Positions 1-12,220 of a stretch of 64,000 nt of DNA are shown here, in pieces; position 1 is the stretch's first letter, and every line of letters starts with the position of its first letter. Both the position numbers and the translations under genes were made by a program. Origin of the DNA: Fremontodendron californicum (lineage: Eukaryota > Streptophyta > Magnoliopsida > Malvales > Malvaceae); the NCBI GenBank assembly GCA_030761205.1, contig JAULJL010000001.1, positions 42,387,645-42,451,644 of the forward strand, in the 5' to 3' direction. The notes below the pieces were generated by a model. It ran no database searches. It was not told the origin of the DNA and saw only the letters and a program-made list of their open reading frames with translations.

Positions 1-153
1 TCGATCCGGCTTGAATTATTATTTATTAAATAAAAAAAAATATTTAAATTAATTATAAAAATAATTTATGAAAAATAAAACGAATTTACAGACCGGCTTA
101 GGAAAAAATTTTCCTGGTCGTGGCCCGGCTTGGCCCGCCCATGAGCAAGTCTA
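1..153. repeat. Family B AT-rich TIR repeat, right part
   Basis: This is AT-rich DNA that ends in CCCGCCCATGAGCAAGTCTAG. The same terminal sequence (consensus CCCGACCCATGAGCAGGTCT) closes similar repeats near 34551, 50281 and 54120. The left end lies outside the window, or the copy is truncated. It follows directly after the last visible exon of the Ulp1-like gene on the minus strand, so it probably lies in that gene's next intron. Confidence 0.5.
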
Positions 154-794
154 GATGTAATATACTACTCACCCACTATTATCTCTTGTAACCCAGTCCG
201 GAGATACAATGGGAAAATCTTTAACCATGAAGTGTTTTTCAAGTTCAGACTTGCGAAATGATTCATGCATGAATAGCTCATCCAAAAACTCCATCTATAT
301 AAATGTATTCCATCAATAAAAAGATATTTGACAGAAAAATCAAGTAGCAATAAAGGACTATAAGATGTACATTCTCTCACCACTTTTCTGACATCATTGA
401 GCTTCGAATCCTGTTTCAGTTTTCGTTTCCAAGTATCCAAAATGAGGACTTCTTCGTCAGCCAAATTGATGATGCATAGATACCAATGTGCCTCACTCAA
501 ATTGAATGGAATGTAGATCTAAAACAATCACAATACATTACTGATTGAGCCAACAATCCTTACGTATAATTACAAGTAACGTGCAATATTTACCCTCTGA
601 CATGATGGTAACCCACCCATGAACATAACATCATCATCTGCATTACAAAAAGAGTGTAGAACGAAGTCCATCTTATCTTGGAAATTATTTGATGCAAGTA
701 TTTTTTGCTGCATATAGTAACATTCGTAAATGTAAAGCTTGAGTTAGACTTGGACATATTCGAGTAATCTCCAAATAAAACAAATAATTATAGC

Positions 795-922
795 CTATGT
801 TGCTCCGGCTCTTCATTTTTTCTTTTTTGAACTATTCGAGGACCCTCCAAATAGATGGAAAAACTTAAAATAAATCGAACATACCCGTGTCTGACACTCA
901 CACTCAAATCTGAGTAACATAG
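795..922 (-). mobile_element. Family A MITE, internally deleted copy (intron of the Ulp1-like gene)
   Basis: The copy starts CTATGTTGCTCCGGCTCTTC and ends CTGAGTAACATAG. At 128 bp it is shorter than the roughly 180-bp norm, because the central part is reduced. Flanks ATTATAGC and GTTATAGC match at 7 of 8 positions, which suggests an 8-bp target-site duplication. Confidence 0.75.
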
Positions 923-2338
923 GTTATAGCAATGAAATTAACATACCGAAAAATGAGTTGGCAAGAACCACTGAGTTTTAAGATCAAAATTATCTTCTTT
1001 CTTTGTCAACATAAGTGCAAAAACATTTATTACCTACATAAATTGTTCGAATTAAAATATCAGAGTAAATTACTATGTTTGGTGTAAGCAAAGAAATAAA
1101 ATAAAATAATAGGAAATTTAATAGGATTAACCTACCATGTCAAATAGCCAACAACCATCATTTAAACACTGCAAGTCTTTCCTACGGGCGTAGAAATAGG
1201 TCATATCGCATAGTACTTCACTGTATTTGAGTACACTGTAGGTTAGTTCCTACTATCATGGATTCAAAAATTATTGGCATTTACTCAATTAACTTACTTT
1301 GGGTCATTGATGTCAAGCAGGGAATAGCAGCAAAATGCTCTATCAGTTTCATCTTTGTAACAATCTTCAATTTTCTTTCGCATTACTTCCTTTAGCACCT
1401 TAGATAATTAACCACAATAACAATCAGGATAGGACAGCAAGTGAAATACATGAAACTATTAAAAATGTTAAGCTATTATGTGTTAGGAATAACCACCTTC
1501 ACGGTACTTGCTCTTCTTTTGCGTCCTTTGAATGCCCTATAAGGTGAAAGTTTATCGTGTCCAGGTGTTTGAGCTTCAAGATCATGCAGTTTTTTCCCCT
1601 GTGGTATCAAAGACGTTATAGATGACCCAATCTCCACTATAGGTGGCTGTTTTTTCATTTTTCTGCATAAAACCTTAAATGTACAAAATTTATCTACTTG
1701 GTTTAGCACTTTAGCTTGAATGGATTGTGTTAAAATCTTATAACAGCAAATGATTATGCAATGATCTTACGAACTTTCTTTTGCATCTCTGTTTTATTTA
1801 AAGTCTTTAAGACATTTAACACAAGCTGACTAACCTCATTATTAGGTCCATGGGGAGTGACTTCATGATTTTCAACTCTAGCCATGTTAGATGGAGGAAA
1901 CTCTGGTGGATCATGTTGATTTTTGGGATAGAATTGCTTGCTACATTCATCCCAATGAAATCTGTCTTCCAACCCTACATCACACCCTTCCTCTTTCTTT
2001 CTAGTTGACAAGCATGTTCTTATCTCCTTCATGATACCTTGATGCATGTTTCTTAGTTCACTTCGTAGGTTTGCAAAATTATTGGTCATTTCCTCTCTTA
2101 AGCCCTTGACATTGCTTTCAATTTTTGATACCCATTCAATTATGTCCTGCATAAGATATGAATAAATATGGTCAGCTAGAGTTCAAAGTTTGAACTTCAA
2201 ACCCGCAAAATTGTTGTGAGGGGACTTGGTTCACCTCTTCAGCTTTCCAATCCTTCCTCATGTTTGGTTGTTGATTCCCTCCATTCTCAAAAACGACAAC
2301 CTACACAGGTATTCGGGATCGTTATTGCTACTTAAGAA

Positions 2339-2513
2339 CTATGTTACTTCGACTCTTCATTTTTCCTGAAGTATCTGTGTCCGACACATATTCGGACAAG
2401 AGTACGAGGGTATGATCCTTCAAATATACGGCAAAACTTTAAAAAAAAATTGAGCATACCTGTATCTGATACATACCCGTATCCGACACTCAGCCCGAAT
2501 CCGAATAACATAG
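2339..2513 (-). mobile_element. Family A MITE (intron of the Ulp1-like gene)
   Basis: The ends are CTATGTTACTTCGACTCTTC and CCGAATAACATAG, with the internal CCGACAC motifs of the family. Flanks CTTAAGAA and CTTAAAAA match at 7 of 8 positions. Confidence 0.8.
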
Positions 2514-2808
2514 CTTAAAAATGAGAAAATTGAACAAGTACAAGCAAGGAATGCCTTTTATCTTAGATTTCGAAAACTTTCTGTAATTGCCAACTTTTCT
2601 AACCTTGTCACTACTCAACCCTCCTAATTTAGCTAACTGTTTGATTAATTGTGTAACTTTAGCATCATCCCAATCAGAAACGCGAGGTGTTCTTCTTGCT
2701 TTGAAGGGTGCTTCAGCTACTCCCAAACAAATTCGCTCGAAATAAAATAGCTGAAAAAGAAGAGAACAAATTTAAGACTTTTGTATTTAAAGGCATGTGG
2801 ATGGAAAA

Positions 2809-2816
<8 letters not shown>

Positions 2817-2839
<23 letters not shown>

Positions 2840-2841
2840 TG
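2817..2841. repeat. (AT)n microsatellite
   Basis: An uninterrupted AT dinucleotide run follows a poly-A tract. It lies in the intron just downstream, in transcript sense, of the DUF1985-like exon. Confidence 0.95.
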
Positions 2842-3555
2842 ACATTATTTGTGTAAAATGACTTACACTGAGGAACAGTAGAAACCCACTACAGCTACCT
2901 TGCTTATTTTGCTGAAATTCTTGGATTCCACTCAGAAGATGGTCATACAAGACTTTTGCCCAATTCACCTCTTTTAGTTTAGAAAGATCTCGGATGGAAA
3001 ACAAATAACACTGAGGAATCTCTAATTTCATAACGGGACATAGTATCTTTCCCAACGCATATAGTACAAACTTTGCCTTGAACTCATCATCCCCTTTGTC
3101 TAATCTTTTTAGTTCTTGTTCTAACCACTGCAATTTTATTATTTTAGGAAGATTGTACTTCTTCCTAACACTGTGTACATCTTCAGGTGATCCACAGGTA
3201 ATTAAATCAGCTCCTTTTGATGGCAGACCCATAACCCATTCTACATCTTCAGGTGTCATGTGAATTTGATGGCCATGGACATCAAGATATCGTTCCTCCA
3301 CATTAAAGTGATGCAATAAGGTAAGACAAAACTCTCGATGCAGCTTTGAAATCTTTAATAATAAGAGACCACCAAGACCAATATCCTTGACAGCTTCTGT
3401 TTTCCCCGTACCCTTTTCAAACCCGGTTATACAGTCTATGAATGATCTTGGACTGCATCTACTTCCGAGGTAAACCTATGTGTGATTGAAACAAGCATAC
3501 ACAAAGCAATTTCATATTTCCATGTGATGGATTAAATACGATAAAATATTGAGAA

Positions 3556-3729
3556 CTATGTAACTCGGATTGGAGTGTGAGTGTCGGACACGGGTATTTG
3601 TCCAACACAGATCTGTTCAGTTTTTTCTAAGTTTTTCAATGTATTTGGAGGATCATATCCTCATATGCATGTCCAAATATAGGTCGGACACGGATATTTC
3701 AAGAAAAATGAAAAGTCGGAGCAACATAG
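3556..3729 (+). mobile_element. Family A MITE (intron of the Ulp1-like gene)
   Basis: The ends are CTATGTAACTCGGATTGG and GTCGGAGCAACATAG. Flanks ATTGAGAA and ATTGAAAA match at 7 of 8 positions. It lies between the exon ending at 3754 and the DUF1985-like exon starting near 3476. Confidence 0.8.
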
Positions 3730-4325
3730 ATTGAAAAGATAGTGGGCTTTTACCTTCTTATATGTTCGGTCCGCAACAACCTTGGTTTTGTTAAAAGATT
3801 CTATTCCCTGCCTCATTTCATTTCTCAATTCTTCTTTTTCTTCAGTCGAAAGAGCATTCCAAGCTTGTTGAATTTCTTCCTCTGTCTGCAAGTTTTGTAG
3901 AACATATCTGTTAGATCTCATCATAGAAAAATGGTTGATGATGCATAATTGTAATATCAGAATGCGTGGAAGTTGAAACTATAAGAGTAGATTCCTTACC
4001 CTGTTTGTCCTTTTCCTTCTTCTGCCTTCATTGTCGGATAGCTTGCAAAATCTTTGACTGTTGTAAAACATGATTCAAGATAAGCCCCGGATGTGGAAAA
4101 ACAATGTTAAGAGAATATAAGTAACAATAAACAGTTAAAAAGAAGAAGAAAAATCCAAAGAATGGAGAAGCACATATCTTACCGCCAGATAGCGTATGTA
4201 GACAGAGGAGGACGCCTAGCATTTTCATCAACCTGGTTGACTAAATTCTTCTTGTTTTGCACATCTTTTCGCTCATCCAAGTGCAAATCCTCTTTAGACG
4301 ACGCCTTTTGCCTCTTAGCTGACAT

Positions 4326-5139
4326 CTTTTATCCTTTCCCTGCCTCAAAATTTTTTTGGGTTCATTCCCAAAATTTCACACCATCTGGTATAGGTACAAA
4401 GCAATTGAAATTATATTATTAAAATAAATCAGTGGCAGTAATTATCATTGATTCAATCATGGAAACTAACCACAACTATTTGCAATTCTCAACAGATATT
4501 AAGTTAGCGCTCTCTAAAACGGAAATAAAAAGAAAAGGAAATTCAAACCCACAAAATGAGACGAAACCTAATCAAAATGAAGGGAAAAAAAAAAGGTATA
4601 ATACAATGACTAAGAGTGTAAAGAAATGAAAACCCAGAAAATTGAAATAAACAAAAGGGGAAGCCATAAAAGTAGTAATACTCGACTTTGGATGCGATGG
4701 GTACTAAGAAAAAATGAATGGCGTTGCTGAGAAATCTTGTAGACAGAGACCTTTTAAGAGCATCCAATTTCGCAGAGATCAACTCGCAGAAGAGAATATT
4801 TCTTACGTAAAAAAGAAAACCAAGCAGAGGTTTCTTGGGGTTTTAGGACATAGGCATTTGTGTCTTCACTCTTCGGTACTGTAGCCCGCGAAATTTCATG
4901 GTCTTTGAATTTTTTTTATGTTTTCTTTTTGGAAATACTTGATCTTTGAATCTTTGACAGAATGCAGCCCGTCCGTATTTGGTATTTTACTTTGGCCCGT
5001 GTGGATATAGCGGCAATTAATAATTATTTAATTACTAATTTAAAAAATAATTATATTTAATAAATTAATATTATTGAATTAATAAAAATTAATATAGTAA
5101 TTATAGTTTTTTATATATATCATCTTAATTTTTAATATA
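4326..5139. other. Upstream region of the Ulp1-like gene, AT-rich
   Basis: I saw no credible gene here. The part nearest the ATG should hold the promoter and 5' leader of the minus-strand Ulp1-like gene. From about 5010 on, the DNA becomes nearly pure A/T and grades into the satellite. Confidence 0.5.
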
Positions 5140-5880
5140 ACTTTTGATAATTTTGGTAAGTTTTTACATTATTTTATAACATTTGATATAGTTTTTTGGT
5201 AACTTTTGTCTTTTTGATATAATTTTGATAATTTTTTATTATTTTGATAACTTTTTGGTAACTTTTAATATTATTTTGGTAACATTTGATATAATTATAA
5301 CAAACTTTTATATATAATTTTGGTAATATTTTTTATATAATTTTGATAATCTTTGATATCATTTTCGTAACATTTATATTAATTTCGATAACTTTTTATA
5401 TGATTTTGGTGACTTTTAATATAATTTTGGTAATCTTTTGATATCAATTTAGTAACTTTTGATATAATTTTGATAATTTTCATATAATTTTGGTAACATT
5501 TCTGTAATAATTTTGATAATCATTGATACAATTTGGATAACTTTTATAATAATTTTATTAACTTTTGATACAATTTTGTATCCTCTGATGCTATTTTGGT
5601 AACCTTTGATAATTTTGGTAACATGGGATACAATTTTGGTAACCTTCTTTGATATTTGATACAATTTTGATTATTTTTTATATAATTTTGATAATCTTTG
5701 ATTTAATTTTGATAACTTTTTATATAATTTTGGTAACTTTTGATATTATTTTGATAATCTTTGAAATTACAATAACCTTTTATATAATTTTGATAATATC
5801 TTTTGTAATAATTTTGATAACCTTTGATATTATTTTTATAACTTTTATAATAATTTTTTATAAAATTTGATTATATCTTT
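5140..5880 (-). repeat. Inverted left arm of the 21-bp satellite
   Basis: The repeated word reads TTTTGGTAACTTTTGATATAA with variants. It is the reverse complement of the word that fills the array to the right. Repeats are about 21 bp and diverged. Orientation flips at about 5875-5890, so this arm and the start of the next are head-to-head and could pair as a long imperfect hairpin. Confidence 0.85.
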
Positions 5881-8800
5881 TGTAATAATTTTAATATTAA
5901 AGCTTACCAAAATTATATCAAATACTACAAAAATTGTATCAAACGTTACCAAAATTACATCAAAAGTTACCAAAATAATATTTAAAGTTATCAAAATTAT
6001 ATCAAAAGTTACAAAAATTGTAACAAAAGTTGCACAAATTACATCAAATATTATCAAAATTATATCAAAGGTTATTAAAATCATATTAAATGTTATTAAA
6101 ATCATATTAAAGGTTATCAAAACCATATCTAAAGTTTCTAAAATAATATTATATAACAGATTATGTGTTTATTGTTACTTATTATATATTTATATCAAAA
6201 TCATTTATGTCTATTCACATATGGTAATATAAATTATTGTAATTTAACATAATTTTATAATTCAAGTGTCCTACTATACTACCAATTTAATATTTATTAT
6301 CATATTTTGTTATATCTTTACATTTTGATTCTCATTAAGTAAATAGCTTCAAGATTTTCACTAGCCTAATAGCTAGATAAATTATATATAGATTCTTAAC
6401 TAATTAATGTTTTTCTAATATTCTCTTAAAGCCTTATTATTATTGTTATTAACTATAACTTTTGAAGTGTTGTTATAATAAAACAAATAAATAAAATAAA
6501 ATGATAAATAAAAAATTAGTCAATATTTAATTTAAATAATAAATTGAGAAAATTTTAATTTAATAAGAATTTTAATGTTTAAAAGAAAAAAATAAAAAAT
6601 AGAGAATATTTTATTAATAAAATAAAAAATCAATAATTAAAGATAAAATAATTAATTTAATAAATTATCAAAATTATATCAATGATTAACAAAATAATGT
6701 CAAATGTTATAAAAAAAAATTATATAAAAACTTACCAAAATTATATCAAAGTTACCAAAATTGTATCAAAAGTTACCACATTTACATCAAAGGTTATCAA
6801 AATTATATCATGTTATTAGAATCATATTAAAATCAAAGTTACCAAAATTATATTTAAAGTTATCAAAATTATATCAAAAGTTACCAAAATTGTAACAAAT
6901 GTTGCACAAATTACATCAAATATTATCAAAATTATATCAAAGATTATTAAAATCATATTAAATGTTATTAAAATCTAAAGGTTATTAAAATCATATATAA
7001 AATTTCTAAAATAATATAAAAAAATATTATATAAAGGATTATGTGTTTATTGTTACTTATTATATATTTATGTCAAAATCATTTATGCCTATTCTCATAC
7101 GGTAATATACATTATTGTAACTTAACATAATTTTATAATTCAAGTGTCCTACTATACTACCAATTTAATGTTTATTACCATCTTTTGTTATATCTTTATA
7201 TTTCGATTCTCGTTAAGTAAATAGCTTTAAGATTTTTCAGTGGCCTAATAGCTAGATAAATTATATATTGATTCTTAACTAATTAATGTTTTTCTAATAT
7301 TCTCTTAAAGCCTTATTATTATTGTTATTAACAATAAATTTTGAAGTGTTGTTCTAATAAAATAAATAAATAAAAAAATTAGTCAATATTTAATTTAAAT
7401 AAGAAAATAATAAATTGAGAAAAAATTAATTTAACAAGGATTTTAAAGTTTAAAATAAAAAAAAATAAAAAATAGTAAATATTTTATTAATCTAAAAAAA
7501 ATCAATAATTAAAGATAAAATAATTAATTTAATAAATTATCAAAATTATATCAACAATTAACAAAACAATGTCAAAAGTTATAAAATATATATATATATA
7601 TATAAAACTTACCAAAATTATATCAAAGTTACCAAAATTGTATCAAAGGTTACCACATTTACAACAAAGGTTACCAAATATATATTATGTTATTAAATCA
7701 TATTAAAATCAAAGTTACCAAAATTATATTTAAAGTTATCAAAATTATATCAAAAGTTACCAAAATTGTAACAAAGGTTGCACAAATTACATCAAATATT
7801 ATCAAAATTATATCAAATGTTATTAAAATCATATTAAAGGTTACTAAAATCATATCTAAAGTTTCTAAAATAATATCAAAAATAATATTATATAAAGGAT
7901 TATGTGTTTATTGTTACTTATTATATATTGATGTCAAAATCATTTATGTCTATTCTCATATGGTAATATACGATATTGTAATTTAACACAATTTTATAAT
8001 TCAAGTGTCTTACTATAATACCAATTTAATGTTGATTATCATCTTTTGTTATATCTTGACATTTCGATTATCGTTAAGTAAATAGCTTTAAGATTTTTAG
8101 TGGCCTAATAGCTGGATAAATTATATATTGATTCTTAACTAATTAATGTTTTTCTAATAATCTCTTAAAGCCTTATTATTATTGTTATTAACAATAAATT
8201 TTGAAGTGTTGTTCTAATAAAATAAAATGATAAATAAAAAATTAGTCAATATTTAATTTAAATAAGAAAATAATAAATTGAGAAAAATATTAATTTAATA
8301 AGGATTTTAATGTTTAAAAGAAAAAATAAAAAATAGTGAATATTTTATCAATCAAATAAAAAATCAATAATTAAAGATAAAATAATTAATCTAATAAACT
8401 ATCAAAATTATATCACTCATTAACAAAATAATGTCAAATGTTATAAAAAAATATATATAAAAACTTACCAAAATTATATCAAAGTTACCAAAATTGTATC
8501 AAAAGTTACCAAAATGATATAATGTTATTAAAATCATATTAAAATCAAAGTTACCAAAATTATATTTAAAGTTATCAAAATTATATCAAAAGTTACCAAA
8601 ATTGTAACAAAAGTTACACAAATTACATCAAATATTATCAAAATTATATCAAAGGTTATTAAATCATATTAAATGTTATTAAAATCATATTAAATGTTAT
8701 TAAAATCATATTAAAGGTTATTAAAATCATATCTAAAGTTTCTAAAATAATATCAAAAATAATATTATATAAAGGACTATGTGTTTATTGTTACTTATTA

Positions 8801-11800
8801 TATATTTATGTAAAAATCATTTATCTCTATTCTCATATGGTAATATACATTATCATAATTTAACATAATTTTATAATTCAAGTGTCCAATTATACTACCA
8901 ATTTAATGTTTATTATCATCTTTTGTTATATCTTTATATTTTGACTCTCGTTAAGTAAATAGCTTTAAGATTTTCATTGGCCTAATAGCTTTAAGATTTC
9001 CAGTGGCCTAATAGCTAGATAAATTATATATTGATTCTTAACTAATTAATGTTTTCCTAATATTCTCTTAAAGCCTTGTTATTACTGTTATTAATAATAA
9101 ATTTTGAACTGTTGTTCTAATAAAATAAATAAAATGATAAATAAAAAATTAGTCAATATTTAATTTAAATAAGAAAATAATAAATTGAGAAAAATTTAAT
9201 TTAATAAGGATTTTAATGTTTAAAAGAAAAAATAAAAAATAGTGAATATTTAATTAATCTAATAAAAAATCAATAATTAAAGATAAAATAATTAATTTAA
9301 TAAATTATCAAAATTATATCAATGATTAACAAAATAATGTCAAATGTTATAAAAAAAATTATATAAAAACTTACCAAAATTATATCAAAGGTACCAAAAT
9401 TGTATCAAAGGTTACCATATTTACATCAAAGGTTACCAAAATTATATCATGTTATAAAAATCATATTAAAATCAAAGTTACCAAAATTATATTTAAAATA
9501 ATCAAAATTATATCAAAAGTTACCAAAATTGTAACAAAGGTTGCACAAATTACATCAAATATTATCAAAATTATATCAAATGTTATTAAAATCATATTAA
9601 ATATTATTAAAATCATATTAAAGGTTATTAAAATCATATCTAAAGTTTCTAAAATAATATAAAAAATAATATTATATAAAGGATTATGTGTTTATTGTTA
9701 CTTATTATATATTTATGTCAAAATCATTTATGTCTATTCTCATATGGTAATATACATTATTGTAATTTAACATAATTTTATAATTAAAGTGTCCTACTAT
9801 ACTAACAAAATTATGTTTATTATCATCTTTTGTTATATCTTTATATTTTGATTCTCGTTAAGTAAATAGCTTTAAGATTTTTAGTGGCCTAATGGCTAGA
9901 AAAATTATATATTGATTCTTAACTAATTAATGTTTTTCTAATATTCTCTTAAAGCCTTATTATTATTGTTATTAACAATAAATTTTGAAGTGTTGTTCTA
10001 ATAAAATAAATTAATAAAATAAAATGATAAATAAAAAATTAGTCAATATTTACTTTAAATAAGAAAATAATAAATTGAGAAAAAATTAATTTAATAAGGA
10101 TTTTAATGTTTAAAAGAAAAATAAAAAATATTGAATATTTTATTAATCTAATAAAAAATCAATAATTAAAGATAAAATAATTATTTTAATAAATTATCAA
10201 AATTATATCACTGATTAACAAAATAATGTCAAATGTTATAAAAAAATTTATATAAAAACTTACCATAATTATATCAAAGTTACCAAAATTGTATCAAAGG
10301 TTACGACATTTACATCAAAGGTTACCAAAATGATATCATGTTATTGAAATAATATTAAAATCAAAGTTATCAAAATTATATTTAAAGTCATAAAAATTAT
10401 ATCAAAAGTTACCAAAATTGTAACAAAGGTAGCACAAATTACAACAAGTATTATCAAAATTATATCAAAGGTTATTAAAATCATATTAAATGTTATTAAA
10501 ATCATATTAAAGGTTATTAAAATCATATCTAAAGTTTCTAAAATAATATCAAAAATAATATTATATAAAGGATTATGTGTTTATTGTTACTTATTATATA
10601 TTTATGTCAAAATCATTTATGTCTATTCTTATATGGTAATATACATTATCGTAATTTAACATAATTTTATAATTCAAGTGTCCTACTATACTACCAATTT
10701 AATGTTTATTATCATCTTTTGTTATATCTTTACATTTTGATTCTCGTTAATTAAATAGCTTTAAGATTTTCACTGGCCTAATAGCTAGATAAATTTTATA
10801 TTGATTCTTAACTAATTAATGTTTTTCTAATATTCTCTTAAAGCCTTATTATTATTGTTATTAATAATAAATTTTGAAGTGTTGTTCTAATAAAATAAAT
10901 AAATAAAATAAAATGATAAATGAAATATTAGTCAATATTTAATTTAAATAAGAAAATAATAAATTGAGAGAAATTTAATTTAATAAGGATTTTAATGTTT
11001 AAAAGAAAAAATAAAAATAGTGAATATTTTATTAAAAAATAAAAAATAGTGAATATTTTATTAATCTAATAAAAAATCAATAATTAAAGATAAAATAATT
11101 AATTTAATAAATTATCAAAATTATATCAATGATTAACAAAATAATGTCAAATGTTATAAAAAAAATTATATAAAAACTTACCAAAATTATATCAAAGTTA
11201 CCAAAATTGTATCAAAGGTTACCATATTTACATCAAAAAATTACCAAAATTATATTATGTTATTAAAATCATAATAAAATCAAAGTTACCAAAATTATAT
11301 TTAAAGTTATTAAAATTATATCAAAAGTTACCAAAATTGTAACAAAAGTTGCGCAAATTACATCAAATATTATCAAAATTATATCAAAGGTTATTAAAAT
11401 CATATTAAATGTTATTAAAATCATATTAAAGGTTATTAAAATCATATCTAAAGTTTCTAAAATAATATCAAAAATAATATTATATAAAGGATTATGTGTT
11501 TATTGTTACTTATTATATATTTATGTAAAAATCATTTATGTCTATTCTCATATGGTAATATACATTATCTTAATTTAACATAATTTTATAATTCAAGTGT
11601 CCTACTATACTACCAATTTAATGTTTATTATCATCTTTTATTATATCTTTCCATTTCGATTATCGTTAAGTAAATAGCTTTAAGATTTTCAGTGACCTAA
11701 TAGCTAGATAAATTATATATTGATTCTTAACTAATTAATGTTTTTTTAATATTCTCTTAAAGCCTTATTATTATTTTTATTAACAATAAATTTTGAAGTG

Positions 11801-12220
11801 TTGTTCTAATAAAATAAATAAATAAATAAAATGATAAATAAAAAAATAGTCAATATTTAATTTAAATAAAAAATAATAAATTGAGAGAAATTTAATTTTA
11901 TACGGATTTTAATGTTTAAAAGAAAAAATAAAAATTAGTGAATATTTTATTAATCTAATAAAAAAAATCAATAATTAAAGATAAAATAAGTAATTTTATA
12001 AATTATCAAAATTATATCAATGATTAACAAAATAATTTCAAATGTTATACAAAAATTATATAGAAACTTACCAAAAATATATCAAAGTTGCCAAAATTGT
12101 ATCAAAGGTTACCACATTTACATCAAAGGTTACCAAAATGATATCAGGGTATTAGAATCATATTTAAAACTATCAAAATCATATCAAAATTTATCAAAAT
12201 CATTTATAAAATTTATAAAA
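5881..12220 (+). repeat. AT-rich satellite, about 890-bp unit with 21-bp subrepeats
   Basis: A marker beginning GCCTTATTATTATTGTTATT (occasionally mutated) recurs at about 6431, 7310, 8170, 9073, 9954, 10843 and 11762, spacing units by 860-919 bp. Each unit has two parts. One is a block of 21-bp subrepeats such as AAAGTTACCAAAATTATAT. The other is a non-repetitive block with constant words (ATAGCTAGATAAATTATATA, AAAATTAGTCAATATTTAAT). Because 21 is a multiple of 3, subrepeat blocks stay open in several frames and give repetitive Lys/Ile/Val/Thr translations. These are not believable proteins. No transposase or other gene was seen in the array. Confidence 0.9.

Larger units (their letters stand above)
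165..4325 (-). pseudogene. Ulp1-type cysteine protease / DUF1985-like gene, partial and frameshifted
   Basis: The gene runs leftwards from an ATG at 4325 and leaves the window. Exons read by splice sites and phase are 4183-4325, 4000-4057, 3754-3885, 2867-3475/6, a run from 2750 to about 2540, 1771-2146, about 1495-1715, 1312-1395, about 1140-1225, 955-1045, 595-715 and 165-520. The 2867-3476 exon encodes the plant DUF1985-like region (SRCSPRSF, GLGGLLLLKISKLHREFC, MTPEDVEWVMGLPS). The 1771-2146 exon looks coiled-coil. The last exon has AHWYLCIINL and LILDTW, matching the His and Asp of the C48 (Ulp1) triad. The Gln and Cys that should follow are absent, and the exon meets a GTGAGT donor, so they may lie beyond the edge. 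One extra T in a T run at about 3417-3421 shifts the reading frame inside the DUF1985 exon. Such genes are common in plant genomes and are often associated with MULE transposons. Three family A MITEs lie in its introns. Confidence 0.6.

Noticed and set aside
5449..6232. Open frames of about 70-120 codons rich in Lys, Ile, Val and Thr on both strands
   Set aside because: They arise because 21-bp subrepeats are a multiple of three and lack stops. The frame is open on both strands at once. The same holds for 7687-7986 and 10341-10526.
5881..12220. CRISPR-like array
   Set aside because: The repeats are tandem with no unique spacers of constant length, and the sequence is plant nuclear DNA.
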